The notes under the pieces are model-generated. The model ran no database searches. It worked only from the letters and a program-made list of their open reading frames with translations, and was not told the origin of the DNA. From Triops longicaudatus (lineage: Eukaryota; Arthropoda; Branchiopoda; Notostraca; Triopsidae), in NCBI GenBank assembly GCA_022885665.1, contig JAGQDJ010000117.1:248001-312000 (forward strand): 64,000 nucleotides of DNA, in the 5' to 3' direction. Of the stretch, positions 48,934-60,026 are shown piece by piece. Positions within the stretch are counted from its first letter, which is position 1. Each line of letters begins with the position of its first letter. The translations under genes were made by a program, and so were the position numbers.

Positions 48934-50921
48934 TTACGCGGCACGGTGGTGCTCAGTCGTCTGCCATTCCGTAGTCGTTGTTTCGGGTTTCGTGACTTTG
49001 ACTTCAGCTTGAATCTTCGGGGGTTGCTGCCAAGCTCCAAGATTTTCCTTAGTAGTGGTTTGCGTTTGTCCCACACCTTGTCCAAATCCTTTGAGCTTTT
49101 CGGTGCCTTGCTGAGCCGTGTCCTTACTCTGCTCCCAAGCTCCGCTGATAGTGTCTTTACTCTTCTGTCCGGCTTGTTGAATGTTCTGACCGGCTTGCGA
49201 AGCCAAGTCACGGCCCTTCTCCAAACCGTGCTGAGCAGATTCCTTACCACTTTCCCATGCGCCTTGTGCCTTTTCCTTGCCGCTTTGCGCTACGTCGGAA
49301 GCTTTGTCACGAGCAGACGATAGGACATCTTTGCCTTTGTCAATACCTTGCTGCGTAGTATCCTTCGTCTTCTCCCAGGCGCTCTTAGCGGTATCGCCAG
49401 TAGCTGAAGCAGCTTCCTTGCTCTTGTCCACTCCCCTCTGAGCCATGTCCTTGCCGCTCTCGGCCATTTGCTGGAATTTGTCCCCGACAGCCGAGGCCAT
49501 GTCACGCCCTTTGTCCATTCCTTGCTGAGCTACATCGCGTCCTTTATCCATGCCTTGCTGGGCAATATCACGCCCTTTGTCGAAACTTTGCTGGGTAGTA
49601 TCCTTGGCCTTCTCCCAAGCGTTTTTGGCGGTATCTCCCGCCGAAGAAGCAACATCCTTGCTCTTGTCCAATCCTTGTTGAGAAATATCCTTCGTCTTCT
49701 CCCAGGCACTCTGGGCGGTGTCTCCAGCAGCTGAAGTAAATTCTTTGCCTTTATCGACGCCCCTCTGTGCCATATCTTTACCGCTCTCGGTCGCTTGCTG
49801 CAGCATATCGCCAGTCTTGGAAGCGGCTTCTTTACCCTTGTCTAACCCTTGCTGAGTAAGATCCTTGGTTTTGTCCCATGCTTGTCCGGCCGCTTGCTGA
49901 CCACGCCCTGCGACATCCTGAATGGTCTCGCCAGTGCTGCCAGCTACATCTTTAGTCTTCTCCCATGCAGAACCTGCCATCTGTTTGGACTTGTCAATCA
50001 CATTGCCAGCAGTATCCATGGTAGCTCCTGCAGCTTGCGACGTCATATCCCTTGCGCTCTCGAATCCTTGTACGGCCGAATCCTAGACAAGAATAGGAAA
50101 CTTAGCAGTCATTGCGATGAAATAAGGTGATGCACGCATCGTACCTGAGCAGAGCCGGCTAATCCTGCAACGGTATCTTTTGCCGACACAGCCAAATTCT
50201 TCATGGACTCCACTGCAGACCCAACCATACTTTGGGCAGTATGGGCAGCAGACGATGCAGTATCCAACGTTCCATGGTACACCGTCGAAGTAGTGCTCGA
50301 CGCAACATCGGCAGCTTTCTGGGCACCGGACTGGAAAAAATAAGCATTAACAGAACCGTGTAACAATGGAGCAAGTAGCGGCCAGTAAAGCGTCGTTACC
50401 TTAGCTACACCAATACCAGAGCCAATGGTGTCAGAGATCTTGTGAGCAACAGATCCAACAAGTCCAGATGCTTTGTCAATAATTCCTTCTTGTTCTTGCC
50501 TGTGAACAGAAGTCTGAACTTCAGCCCCAGTACCTACTACCGGTTTTTCCTCAGCCTTAAAATGTTCAGTAACATGAACTTCGGTGCGACCTTTTCCAAA
50601 CTCGTCACTACTAAATTTTTATTGAATTAGATGCAAGCAGGTTAATGAAAAAAAAAAGATCCCTAGCCCTGGCTGCGCTCCTACATTGCGTATTGGGTTA
50701 GCACATTTAGGCAAGAAATTTACATACGAAGTTTTAATATCGGCAGGCGACTTGGGGTGCACTGGTTCCCGTTCGGGGTTAGGCACAACCCCGGGACGCT
50801 CGAAATTTCCTTTTTCGTCAATCGCACGGGTCACTGAAGTCTGTAATGCCCGTAACGGTTCGACCACACGATGAACTGGTGTTTGTTTAATCGCTGCACT
50901 TACAATTTTGCGACTTAACAT
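48934..50921 (-). CDS. Group 3 LEA protein with mitochondrial-type presequence
   Basis: Late embryogenesis abundant (LEA_4, group 3) proteins are disordered in water, fold into helices on drying and protect proteins and membranes; animal members occur in anhydrobiotic rotifers, nematodes, midges and brine shrimp. Exons in transcript order: 50921-50728, 50610-50400, 50330-50145, 50082-48934; 1740 nt, 579 residues, all in phase. The N-terminus (MLSRKIVSAAIKQTPVHRV) is basic, without acids, and amphipathic, as expected for mitochondrial import; this is inference. From about residue 120 the protein is built of degenerate 11-mer units such as AWEKTKDVAGS, GLDKGKEAASK and GKDMAQRGVDK, about 30 of them, and it ends TTTEWQTTEHHRAA. 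There is no cysteine-rich or membrane region. The regular Lys/Glu/Ala/Gln spacing makes other assignments (apolipoprotein-like helices) unlikely. Confidence 0.9.
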
Positions 50922-52604
50922 GATTGCGGATATGCAACAATACTAACAACGTGGGAGCACAACCTTCTCCTTCTAGAGCTAGGTACTGAATGAGGTACTT
51001 ACGGCAAGTGACGGGCTTTTGTATCTCCGGCTGGATCCATCTCAATGCAATTGCGAAATCACGGATATATTTAGTAGTCAAAATGTACGAGTTCTTCTTA
51101 CCTTTGAATCTCACGATCAACTGTTGGTCCTGTATAGTTGAAACCGGGCTTTTAACAAGGGTGCACGTGTGCCGAGTTGGGACCATCAACGTTGAGGTTT
51201 CGACGTATGGGGTGAAAGAAAAGGTGACAGCATAGAGAACTGTTTAGTAGGCTGGCGTTGGTATGAAAAAAGGGCAATATGGGAGAATCTACTATGCATT
51301 CCAAGTCTAGCAGATCCCTCCGCTGTACCAAAAGACTTGTGTTGACCTCGCAGCCGGATACGAACCCGTGGCACACTATTCGGAGAACTCCGACCAGGTC
51401 ATTTCCCAGTACACTTGGACTATTCAATGTAGCAGGGTTGACTAAGACCTTTCCAAGATGTTCTTTTCACCTAGCCTTGGCGAAATAGCGTATCCCCTAC
51501 TTCCTTGGCGCCTTGATGTAACCAATGCTGTTCTAAACTGTTCCGAAGAATCGTGAGAGATCACTAAGCCTTTGTGCATTATATCGGTCCCCGAAATATT
51601 TTACCACGTCTTGAACACTTGAGAGGAATAAGTCTTGAAAATAGGCTTACCAGCAACGTTTGTTTGGTTGTAATTCTGGGAACCCTCCTGTTGTCCGCAA
51701 TTTGCGAGGAACAGTCTACAAACGTCGCTACTTCGAAAAGTGTTCCTTCGCGCAGCCTTAGTGCATTCACTCCAGGCTGGTAGCATTGCTACCGTACCGT
51801 TGGGTGATATTGTTGTGGTATCTTATATAACAAGAGTTAATCAAGTTCATTAACAGAGTGAGAAGACAATAGATTCCATTTTATTAGCGTTTTATTCCCT
51901 TGTTGCCAATGCACCCTGGGTAGCAAACAGAATACGCCAATTGCGCTTTAATATAGAGAACAACTAAACACTTGATAAAAGAACAGCATTGTTTCACATG
52001 AACTCGCTTCCACATAGAGATGACCGTTCATGTGCTAACCTGTTTACTAGATACTCAACTGTAAACCAATGTGGCAGGACAAGTAAATTAATAAGTTAGA
52101 CTGCAATTAGGAAACAACACTCTTCTTCCTCGCCAAGATATAATTAGACACCTTCAATGCACAATGAATCCTACGTTACAAAAATTAACGCTTCAACATC
52201 ATATTTTGCATTATATTAGTTCCAATTCAGGAATATTTGACGCAACGATTGATCGCTTTAAATGAATAGGGAAGAAGGACACCGCTAGTTCGGGCAACAG
52301 CTATCACATCAGATCAAAGAACGGCTCGTTTTGAAAGGGGAACGAAGACAAGTAATGAAAGGCAAGAAGAACGAAGTATATCTGTATGGAAATCTTTAAA
52401 CCAATACGCATATGACCGCTTAGGCGTAACCGTAATAACCACAGCTCTCTAAGGAACGCTCACAAACATGGTCGTACTTGTTCGGCAAAAAGGCTTGGAC
52501 GAAAACGCAGACGGAAAGTGAAAAGGTGACTTATTAATAAAATTATTTTCTTTGCTGGGAAGTGGGCGGTTATCATTCAGATTTCCGAAGATCAAGTTCA
52601 CTCT
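50922..52604. promoter_or_regulatory. LEA promoter region and TPD52 3' flank
   Basis: The 1.7-kb stretch lies upstream of the minus-strand LEA gene and downstream of minus-strand TPD52. CTTCTCCTTCTAGAGC at about 50963-50978 is close to the NTTCNNGAAN heat-shock element pattern but not perfect. Short open frames on both strands show no motifs. No gene is supported. Confidence 0.4.
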
Positions 52605-55600
52605 TTAAGACAGAAGGGTTTTGTCAGGCTGCGTAGGCGTGGTTGTGGGTGTAGAAGTGGGAGTGGCGGACGCGGGAGCTGCCCTCTGTCCTTCCATCTC
52701 CTTTAAAGCTTCATCTAAGTCGTGGCTGGAACTGGATCGTGAAGTCACCACTTTGGACTACGAAAAAATCGAAAATTAGTGTTCATAAAATCTTACAGTT
52801 TAAGTAACTTACCTTTACGTTCACGTAAGCAGATCCAACCTTTTCTTCCAGCGACTTAAACGTATCCGAGTTTTTCACCTGCCCCAATTTCGCACTGAGA
52901 TTTGATCCCAACCCGCCCAAGAAAGATGTAGTCTTTTCAGCGGTTGTCTTCAAAGCTGACTCGGTTTTCTGGTACCTACGTAATGGAATAAACAGTGTCA
53001 AACCAATGTCATTAATGTATTAATTTGTGTTAAAAATTGCCACTTTAAGTTACAATCTTGTCACTGAATAATGTTCAATGTTAAAAAGATAACACACGAA
53101 TACCCTGTCAAACCAACCGCAATCACTTTGACGCATCCGTACCGCTCTACATTTCGAAATACGCGTACTGTTTTACAGATAACGCGTCCTCTAATTAAAG
53201 GATCTGTCGTTTAGCTCCGGTGGGCGTTAGAAAGTGACAAGACCTGTTCTACCCATGACACAGGACTTCCGATGATGCCTGAGAGATTGGCGACGCTATA
53301 CGTAATGTCAACTTTAGTATATTACGCAGTTCTTTCAACGCGAAATGAATGCCTAGGCAGCACAGATCAGATTCTTCCGAAGAAACAACTCTTTATCAAT
53401 TACAACCGTTTTAGGGGAGAATATTTCTACTAAAAATTTACCGAATAACTAAAATAACAAACATAAAAAAGAGAGAGAAAATAGGGAATGTAGTATGAGA
53501 GTAACCTTACAGATTATAAGTGAACAGGGCCGTAGCCGAGGGAGGGTCCTATGCAATTTTTTGGACACTTTGTTAGTCGCTTATGCTTAACATTACAAAG
53601 TTAACATTTCAGTTGGGTCAGACCCTACACTCCCCCACCATGGGTACGGGGGTGTTACTGAACATTACGCAAAGGACCGGATTCTGTTTGGGAAATTTCT
53701 GATTTAAAACACAAAAATTAAATTAACTCTAACAAAATGGAACGCTTAACATTCGAAAACACATCTTTCCTGCTTTCTGTTTGTTTGTTGCTTTTCTTTT
53801 CCCTTTATTTCGTGACCCTACTCAGGGTTTCCCAAGGGGAACCCCTCATTGGATAGCAGTATACATAATGTCAGATTTTGCGTGTAGCAGGATCGAATAA
53901 CGGAAGCAACATATGGCAAACAATCAACAGTTTACACAGAGGACAGTGCTACTTTAAGTACGTATAATCCATTATTTAAGTCTTTCTCAGAGATTAGAAA
54001 CAAAATGCATCAGAAAATTTCGCGGTGGATGACAAAGACATTCCACAGCCAGTATACTGATTCAAAAATGTTGGCGATTAGCTACTAATGACATCCCAAA
54101 TATTCCGGACGTAATAAAGACTTCGTTAAATTCTTAATACAAAGTTCAGCACGAAAGAATTAGCTTAAAGGCGGGTGTACGACGTCTAGCGTCGGCTTCT
54201 ACGTGGAATGTACATTTTCCAGCGAAAAAGTTATATTCCAACGTCAGATGACCACCCGACCATCCATTATCTGGTTTCAGCATGCTGCACCATCTAACTT
54301 AAAATTGTACTGATCTGCAATAGGGAATGTAATGTGCAAGCTTCAGTAGAATATATGAAAAACAAAAAGCGATTACTATCGTACGAACTACACTGGTATA
54401 CAATCCCACTCATCTCAAGTTTCAGACCGCAGTGGCAAAGAAATACTTATTCGTAGGAGTTTTAGCCGAATGTTACTATGAAGTTTGTGAAAAGGTGTGT
54501 TATTTACAAACTCGACTTCACTTTCCTGTCTCGCCTTCCATTCCGCACTGTGCACGTAATTTGGCCTTTTGTCTAACTGCTGTACACAGCACAATACATA
54601 CCGTTCACTAGTAGGCTACTACAAATGATTATTGCCAGCTTCAATCGATATGATTTTACGTAAAAGGAGGACATGGCAACCCTTCCAAGTAGACTTGAAA
54701 GACTTTTACTTTGCGAGGGTGTTGGGAATGAGAATGTGCAAGCTGGAGTCGAAAGCTTTCCCCAGATCAATACGTTGCATTATGTGTCTTCAACATCCCA
54801 TTCCTTGCCAAGAGGCTGGTAAGGAGATACGGCGGTGAATTGTCCTTGTTACGGCGACAAGCCTCGCTTCGCTTGGCGTTCACACCATACCGTACCAGAA
54901 AATAGAATGCCGCAAGCTTGCAAGGGAAATTCACTACTTTCTTAAGCCCATTAAAACCGTTCTTGGCATGTGATGCGCTCATCGATAAAGCTAAAGACAT
55001 AAGCACTAGATGTGCCAAGTCGTTAAAGAGCCATAATGGACAGCTTCCGATCAATTTCATTGGCAAAATATGTTCATGCAATTTTTTTTCCCAGCGAACA
55101 GCAACCCCAATTGTCATAAAAACCTCAGCTAATGAAGTCACTGTGCACAAATTCTCGGCGAGTAGCTGTTGTCCTGCATGAGAAATTAAATGGACCCCTG
55201 ATTGAGAACTACAAGGGAGAAGGGCGAACGCGCGGGCTATCCAAAATCAATACAAGAACGCCTAACTGGGGAATCGAATTCTTCCGTTCTATTCAAAAGC
55301 CTTTTTCGATAACACTATAAAATCGTTAAAGATATTTCTGATTAACTGAAAGCAATGTTCCAAAGATTCTGAATGAACGACACGCAGCGCTGATATGTCA
55401 CAGAAGCTAGAACATGGTTCGGGGTTCGTTTTAATTGCTGCTGACGGCCCGGTATTCGGGGAAAGCACACCATGGGAATTAGCGTACGAGGGGTAGCAAT
55501 GGGTCAAAAGTTAAAATGAGACAACTTACATTTCCTTGGCAGCGTCCATTGCTTCGTTAGAGAGTTGAACTACTTAGCTAACTTGATTACAGGGTTATGT

Positions 55601-56827
55601 GAGGGAAGTCGGAGTCGGCTCTACCACCGTATCACTTTAGAAGTACTCTCGATCCTCACGCTGAAGTCAGAACGTTCGGAAAAGAATGAAAGGGGTGCTA
55701 GAGGACTCGTACCACGCAAACGCTTTGCGACGCAAAGAAATGCGGTTGCGTGAAACATACGCGACCCTATTTTAAAGGAACGGCAGAATAGCTTGCATTG
55801 GCCTAGCCCATTTGTAAGGTGCGAAATACAAGTTGACTCTTTCAGACTACTCATTCAAGCAATAGCAACTGTTAAAAAAAAACTTAGAGAACCAAAACCT
55901 TGGTGACGAGCAAAATAACGGGAAGTAAGCAAACAATAAAGTAGAAAAAAACGGTAACTTACAAGGGTGCATTGGTAATTGCTTTAGAAACTTCTTCTAC
56001 CTTCTCCTCAATAGTGTGAACCCTGTAAAGCAACAAAAGTAACAACTTTCAAGCATGAATGAAGAACACAAAATAAATGGAGTTGCAAAAATTCGCAAGC
56101 AAACTAAAAATACGCGGTATGACATAAAAAGCGGAAAATGAGATAATTTCATGGATCAACAATCGAGTTTAACGTTCAATAGGAAAGTATAGTGTGCTTT
56201 TAAAGTAATAATACATGCAGGGCAATATTCAGGGTGTTGTTTCGGGGGGGGGGGGGCATGATCTTTCTTTTCTTTTTATCATTTCTCTTATTTTACGCAT
56301 TATAGAATAAAAATCTTGTGCTGTTCAACCCCCTAGTTATGGCCTTTTGCTTTCAAGTGCAAGAAGTGCAAGAAGTGCGAGCACTTTAATTTAGTAAATC
56401 TACTCACGTAGTGGAATCTCGCACGTTTTTAATGCCTTGAGAAACATCATCTTGCAACTCGCGCCACATGCTTATGCCAAGTTTGCGTTTCAGTTCCTGT
56501 GCCTTAGCAGTCTTGGCGGCCAAAACTTGACGAATGGTTTGGATTTCGTATTCCAACTATGAATTACAATTTGTGGAACGGGGCTCGCATTAAAAAGTTT
56601 CCTTTGAATATCCTTCAAACCATACCTCTGCTAGTTCGCTTCTCCATTGGTCTTTCTTTAAAGCTTGCTCTTCAGCCGATAAATTCATGAATGATGCACT
56701 CATGGGGATTTCCCCATCTGGGGTGGCCAATGGATCGTACCCATTATCGCTACCTAAAAGCAGAAGATTTAAGGAAACGATATCGCCGACTGCGCAGAAA
56801 ATTACTTGGTGTATTCGGGATGCTCAT
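52605..56827 (-). CDS. TPD52: Tumour protein D52 family member
   Basis: D52-family coiled-coil protein; members homo- and heterodimerise and are linked to vesicle traffic and exocytosis. Exons in transcript order: 56827-56806, 56753-56626, 56556-56408, 56022-55963, 52975-52813, 52757-52605; 675 nt, 224 residues, the usual family length, all in phase. The N-terminus is short (MSIPNTPSSDNGYDPLATP). The coiled coil spans about 30-90 and includes EYEIQTIRQVLAAKTAKAQE and KRKLGISMWRELQDDVSQG. The second half has TTAEKTTSFLGGLGSNLS and LGQVKNSDTFKSLEEKVGSA, the D52 signature, then a Ser/Thr/Pro-rich tail ending TQPDKTLLS. A 3-kb intron (52976-55962) contrasts with the others; it contains a further exon-like segment at 55530 (see separate entry). 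Confidence 0.93.
53527..53700. repeat. Possible transposon-derived sequence in the large TPD52 intron
   Basis: GGGCCGTAGCCGAGGGAGG at about 53527-53545 resembles the GGGCGTAGCC-type sequence seen at the ends of several invertebrate transposable elements, and a C-rich complement-like stretch (ACCCTACACTCCCCCACC) follows about 90 bp later. The ends are not clear, so this is only a suggestion. Confidence 0.25.
55530..55562 (-). other. Candidate alternative exon or alternative start of TPD52
   Basis: The sequence SNEAMDAAKEM reads on the minus strand into a good donor (GTAAGTTG) whose phase matches the acceptor of the exon at 52975, producing KEMYQKTESALK across the junction. It cannot follow the exon at 55963 in phase. 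It may therefore be an alternative first exon starting at the ATG of 55549, or be spliced from another upstream exon. D52-family genes are known for alternative exons at this position. Confidence 0.4.
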
Positions 56828-57220
56828 TTTAAAAGCTGAGACGTAGAGCCGACTGCGCTTGCACCCAGAAAAAATATTGCCTGTAAAGAAAAGGTACAAA
56901 ATCAAGACGCAAATATCAAAGCCCAACCCTGCGCTTTTCCTACTCAGAACTGCTATTAAACGGATAGGAAAATATTTAATGCCCCGCCTGTAAGTTATTT
57001 AGAAGGTTTACTTACGTTTGATTTACTATATCTTTTCAGACACTGGATTTGTCACAAAAGTTTTACACAAATTAAAACCTTGCAGACGGATTACCACGTC
57101 ACCTAGACATGTTTACTAAAGCCAAGGTTATCGATTAATCGAAACTTCAAAATCGATCGCGGTTATCAACGAGCAGGTTACGGACCGGGAAAAACATTCA
57201 CTCTGTAAATCGGCTAAACC
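56828..57220. promoter_or_regulatory. Bidirectional promoter region of TPD52 and INTS9 with DRE-like motif
   Basis: Only 393 bp separate the two divergent start codons. TTATCGATTAATCG at about 57126-57139 contains TATCGATT, one base from the DRE core TATCGATA that in Drosophila binds DREF and marks housekeeping promoters, and a second ATCGAT follows at about 57151. This suggests a shared, DRE-type, TATA-less promoter. Confidence 0.45.
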
Positions 57221-60026
57221 ATGAAACTCGTGAGTATTTCTTCAACATAAAAGAACTGATAAACCTGACTAAATTGATATTAGTATAGCTTGTCTGCCCA
57301 CCCCAACAAACCGTGCTACATATTTCACTTCAAAGATGTAACGTTAATGTTGGATTGTGGCTTGGATTCATCATCCGCGTTACATTACCTTCCACTCCCG
57401 CTTATACCGAGTCGAAAACTATCCTCCTTGCCCTACTGGACACCAAAGGAGATCAATGATCCGCAGTTGGAAGGGGTATTTCATGTAAACTTTGATTTCG
57501 TTCTCAAACGTAACTTTCCTTTTATAGGAATTGAAAGAGAACCCTATTTCAGGGAGACTGTTTCTGGACAGCCAGCTGGAATTTGCAGTCCCGCAGAGCG
57601 GCGTCATAGATTACTCTACAGTCGACGCCATTCTCATTTCAAATTATACATGTATGCTGGCATTACCTTTTATAACAGAAGGAACAGGCTTCAAAGGACG
57701 GATTTATGCGACAGAACCCACGCTCCAGATTGGAAGGTAGCTTATTGGTCGCAGCTTTGCAATGATTTGCTTATTGTGCCATGAATTGCCTTGTCCAAGG
57801 TTGTATATGGAAGAGCTGGTTCACTACATTCAGAGAATCCCGAAACCTCGTCGCGCAACCCGTTGGAAGAAATATTTTCAAAGTTTACCCTCACCTTTTT
57901 GCGACATCTTACGACCGCACACCTGGCGCGCGCTCTATGATATGAAGACAGTAAATGCAGCACTCTCCAAAGTACAGATGGTGGGCTTCAATGAAAAGAT
58001 TGTAAGACACTACTGCACACACAATTTCAGGTCGTAAACCGCAGTCATAATTATCTTTTAGGACGTATTTGGTGCCGTACAACTGACGCCTGTGAGTTCG
58101 GGATATTGTTTGGGGAGCTGTAATTGGTTAATTAATTCTGGGTATCAAAAGATCGCCTACGTTAGTGGAACTTCTACGTTAACAACCCACCCTAGGTAGA
58201 TTCGCGTTTGAAACTTACTTGATTCCTCGAAAGTCTTTATTTTTCGGTCCATAGGCCTATGGACCAGAGCGCGTTAAGGCATTCTGATTTACTCATCCTG
58301 GGTGGTTTAACCCAAACACCTACGGCCAATCCAGACTCCATGCTAGGAGAATTCTGCATGGCAGTAGGTAATTGTCCAAGCTGTTTTCTTTGCAAACTCT
58401 TTCGAACATTAACTAATTACGGAAAATATAGCGTTAACGTTACGCGGCGGGGGAAATGTTTTGGTCCCGTGCTATTCGTCTGGAGTTGTCTATGATCTCT
58501 TTGAATGTTTGTCGTCTCATTTGGATAGTTCTAATCTGTCGCAGATTCCTTTGTTCTTTGTGTCGCCTGTAGCGGAAAGCTCCTTAGCGTATTCGAATAT
58601 TTTTGCCGAATGGTAAGTTCAAACTATTCGATTAATTTTGGGTCTATTTGCTACTAAGTTTGAAGAATTTTTCTCCTCCAGGCTGTCCTCAGGGAAGCAA
58701 AACAAAGTGTATTTGCCTGAAGAGCCGTTTCCTCACGCCCAACTTGTGAGAAATAATCGTCTAAAACATTTCAAATACTTACACGAGGAGGGTTTCACAA
58801 ACGAATATCGCCAAGTGAGCAAAGTTCATTAATTAATTTTAATGTATTTTTTCCTTTTAAAGAATTCCAAAGTTGTCATTATAAGTTGCGTATTCTTGTC
58901 ACGTAGTCGTAATATTTCCCTTTTCGCAGCCATGCGTCGTATTTTGCGGACACCCAAGTTTACGCTACGGAGATGTGATCCATTTCTTGGAACTGTGGGG
59001 GAATAACCCATCCAATACGATTGTATTTACAGGTAACACCGCGTATAGAGCCAAGTTGCGAAAAATCTATCCCTTCTTTACTTTGTAGAACCCGAATTTC
59101 TGTATTTGGAAGCGCTGTCGCCGTACCAGCCCCTAGCTATGAAGGCTGTGCACTGCCCTATCGATACGAGTTTGAATTTCTCTCAAGCTAACAAATTGAT
59201 CCGGGACTTGAAACCTCAAACTCTGTTGGTCCCCGAACAGTATTTATCCCCACCCTTATCCGCTCCTCTACGGAATGACTTAGTTATTGAAACGGTAAAA
59301 TTCAAAGTACACATTCGTAGTATTCTTGTTGCTATCGACATAAAGAGGATTTACTCTGCTCGCAGGAGGTTTCTTGTTTGCCTTTGAAGCCTTACGACAT
59401 TATCAGCTTGCCCTTAAAACGGAAACAGGAAAAATTGTTCCTACATCCGGCACTGGCTTCTCAATTACAACCAACTCCTATTAAGCTGGGACTTGCCGCT
59501 ACCACGGTAACCGGCCGACTCGACTCACGAGACAATCGCCACACGTTAAATGTACAGTACTTCCCCTTTTTTCTCGCTATTATTTTCATCGGATATTATA
59601 GCCGATTGCGTGGCTAAAACCGTTTACTTTTAATTGTTTACGGCCTATTGGTTGGCTTGGATTAGGTTTATGAACGTACCGAGGACAAATACAAACTGAA
59701 CCTCGTCGCGCACCGCAGCGAGCATAAATATCCATGGGGGCCTCTCGATGTAAGTCAGTTGGTACAGAAATTGAATTACAACGGGATAACGGACGCTAAA
59801 GTAGAAGAAGGGCCTGAAGGAGTGCTTGTACATTTGGTAAATTCTCGAACAAGATTCTGTAATTGTATTATCCAAGTTTGACCTATTTTATCTTTATTGA
59901 ATCTTGCAGCCAAGAGAAGACACACTTATTCAGATGGATGCGAGTTCAACTCACATCTTTTGTCAAGATGACGCGTTACGAAGGCGTTTGAAAGATATCT
60001 TGCTTCAGTGTTTGCCAGCTTTGTAA
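57221..60026 (+). CDS. INTS9: Integrator complex subunit 9
   Basis: Non-catalytic partner of INTS11 in the Integrator cleavage module, which cuts snRNA 3' ends and terminates promoter-proximal Pol II transcripts in the nucleus. Exons: 57221-57229, 57284-57475, 57528-57736, 57800-58001, 58062-58195, 58255-58367, 58432-58612, 58682-58814, 58930-59032, 59089-59294, 59366-59551, 59666-59836, 59910-60026; 1956 nt, 651 residues against 658 in human, all in phase. The metallo-beta-lactamase/beta-CASP fold is visible: MLDCGLDSSSALHYLPLPL, GVIDYSTVDAILISNYTCML, YATEPTLQIGR, GAVQLTPVSSGYCLGSCNW and GHPSLRYGDV. At about 105-107 the active-site HxHxDH of catalytic homologues is replaced by SNYTCM, as expected for a pseudoenzyme. 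The first coding exon is only 9 nt (MKL), supported by the in-phase acceptor at 57283 giving MKLYSLSAHP. Confidence 0.96.
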
